A DNA stretch of 6,459 nt from Thermomicrobiaceae bacterium (GTDB taxonomy: Bacteria > Chloroflexota > Chloroflexia > Thermomicrobiales > Thermomicrobiaceae), in the NCBI GenBank assembly GCA_007123655.1, contig SKKR01000285.1, positions 1-6,459 on the forward strand. Direction: 5' to 3'. Within the stretch, counting starts at the first letter, position 1. Each line of letters starts with the position of its first letter. Of this stretch, positions 6,098 to 6,459 are shown in pieces. Under the pieces are notes generated by a model. That model was not told where the DNA came from, did not search any database, and saw only the letters and a list, made by a program, of their open reading frames with translations. The position numbers were made by a program, and so were the translations under genes.

Positions 6098-6459
6098 ATG
6101 GAGCAGACTGTCGCGGCGGACACGCTTCTCAGCGTCTCCGGGATCAATACCCGGTTCGTCACCCGCCAGGGTCTGGTGCGGGTTCTGGACGACCTCAGTT
6201 TCACCCTGTCCGAAGGGAAGATCACCGGACTGGTCGGTGAAAGTGGCAGTGGCAAGAGCGTGACCGCGCTCTCGATTCTTCGGCTGATCCGCCCGCCCGG
6301 CTTCATCTCGTCCGGTGAGATCTGGTTTCGGGACACGGATCTGCTTTCTCTGAGCGATCGTGAGATGTCGTCCTTCCGGGGCGGCAAGATCGGGATGATA
6401 TTCCAGCAGCCGCGAGCGTCCCTGAACCCGGTGTTCCGGATCGGCGACGTCCTGTTGAA
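6098..6459 (+). CDS. Dipeptide/oligopeptide ABC transporter ATP-binding protein, DppD-like, partial (3' end outside window)
   Basis: About 120 residues of a cytoplasmic ABC ATPase are visible and remain open to the window edge. DppD/OppD proteins are usually 320-350 aa, so roughly a third is present. After a short N-terminal segment the nucleotide-binding fold starts near residue 10 (LLSVSGI). The Walker A motif GESGSGKS is at 47-54. GKIGMIFQQP at 96-105 contains the Q-loop glutamine, followed by SLNPV at 108-112, a hallmark of the peptide/nickel importer ATPases. The signature LSGGQ, Walker B and C-terminal oligopeptide domain would lie beyond 6459. It should dock on the coupling loops of the two permeases and probably pairs with a DppF-like ATPase encoded further on. 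The 38-nt gap to the preceding stop supports an operon. Confidence 0.95.
   Translation, partial: MEQTVAADTLLSVSGINTRFVTRQGLVRVLDDLSFTLSEGKITGLVGESGSGKSVTALSILRLIRPPGFISSGEIWFRDTDLLSLSDREMSSFRGGKIGMIFQQPRASLNPVFRIGDVLL

Noticed and set aside
1..6459. Mobile elements, CRISPR repeats, integrase or toxin-antitoxin signatures
   Set aside because: No transposase-like protein, terminal inverted repeats, regularly spaced direct repeats or small paired genes were seen on either strand.

Overview
The window is GC-rich, densely coded DNA with every supported gene on the + strand. It holds the 3' part of a hydantoinase-type catabolic locus followed by the first four genes of a dipeptide/oligopeptide (Dpp/Opp type) ABC importer. 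The solute-binding protein has a twin-arginine signal, a lipobox cysteine and a very long Asp/Glu-rich linker. That style is common in Chloroflexota of the Thermomicrobia/Sphaerobacter kind, so such a bacterium is my best guess. This is inference from style, not from a marker gene.

Layout: (1) bases 1-21 are probably the last codons of an upstream gene, possibly hyuA, ending one base before the next start. (2) 23-1804 is a complete hydantoinase B / acetone-carboxylase-like subunit. (3) 1805-2080 is a non-coding control region with a perfect TTGACA -35 and a plausible -10 at 17-nt spacing, an inverted repeat over the -35, and a leader of about 190 nt that can form nested pairings. (4) 2081-3859 is the solute-binding lipoprotein. 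(5) 3860-4103 is non-coding and carries a perfect 9-bp hairpin shortly after the stop codon. (6) 4104-5123 and 5166-6059 are the two membrane permeases (DppB-like, DppC-like). (7) 6098 to the window end is the first ATPase (DppD-like), cut by the window edge just after its Q-loop.

How they fit: the lipoprotein should capture a peptide-like or amide-containing solute outside the membrane, the two permeases form the channel, and the ATPase drives import. A second ATPase (DppF-like) would be expected beyond the right edge. The adjoining HyuB protein suggests the imported compound may be a hydantoin, cyclic amide/imide or related molecule hydrolysed or carboxylated in the cytoplasm. The transporter appears to have its own promoter, so the link is one of neighbourhood, not proven co-transcription.

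I found no mobile element, CRISPR array, RNA gene or clearly novel protein system. The items most worth checking are regulatory: the inverted repeat on the -35, the structured leader, the hairpin separating the binding-protein gene from the permease genes, and the palindrome covering the ribosome-binding site of the second permease.
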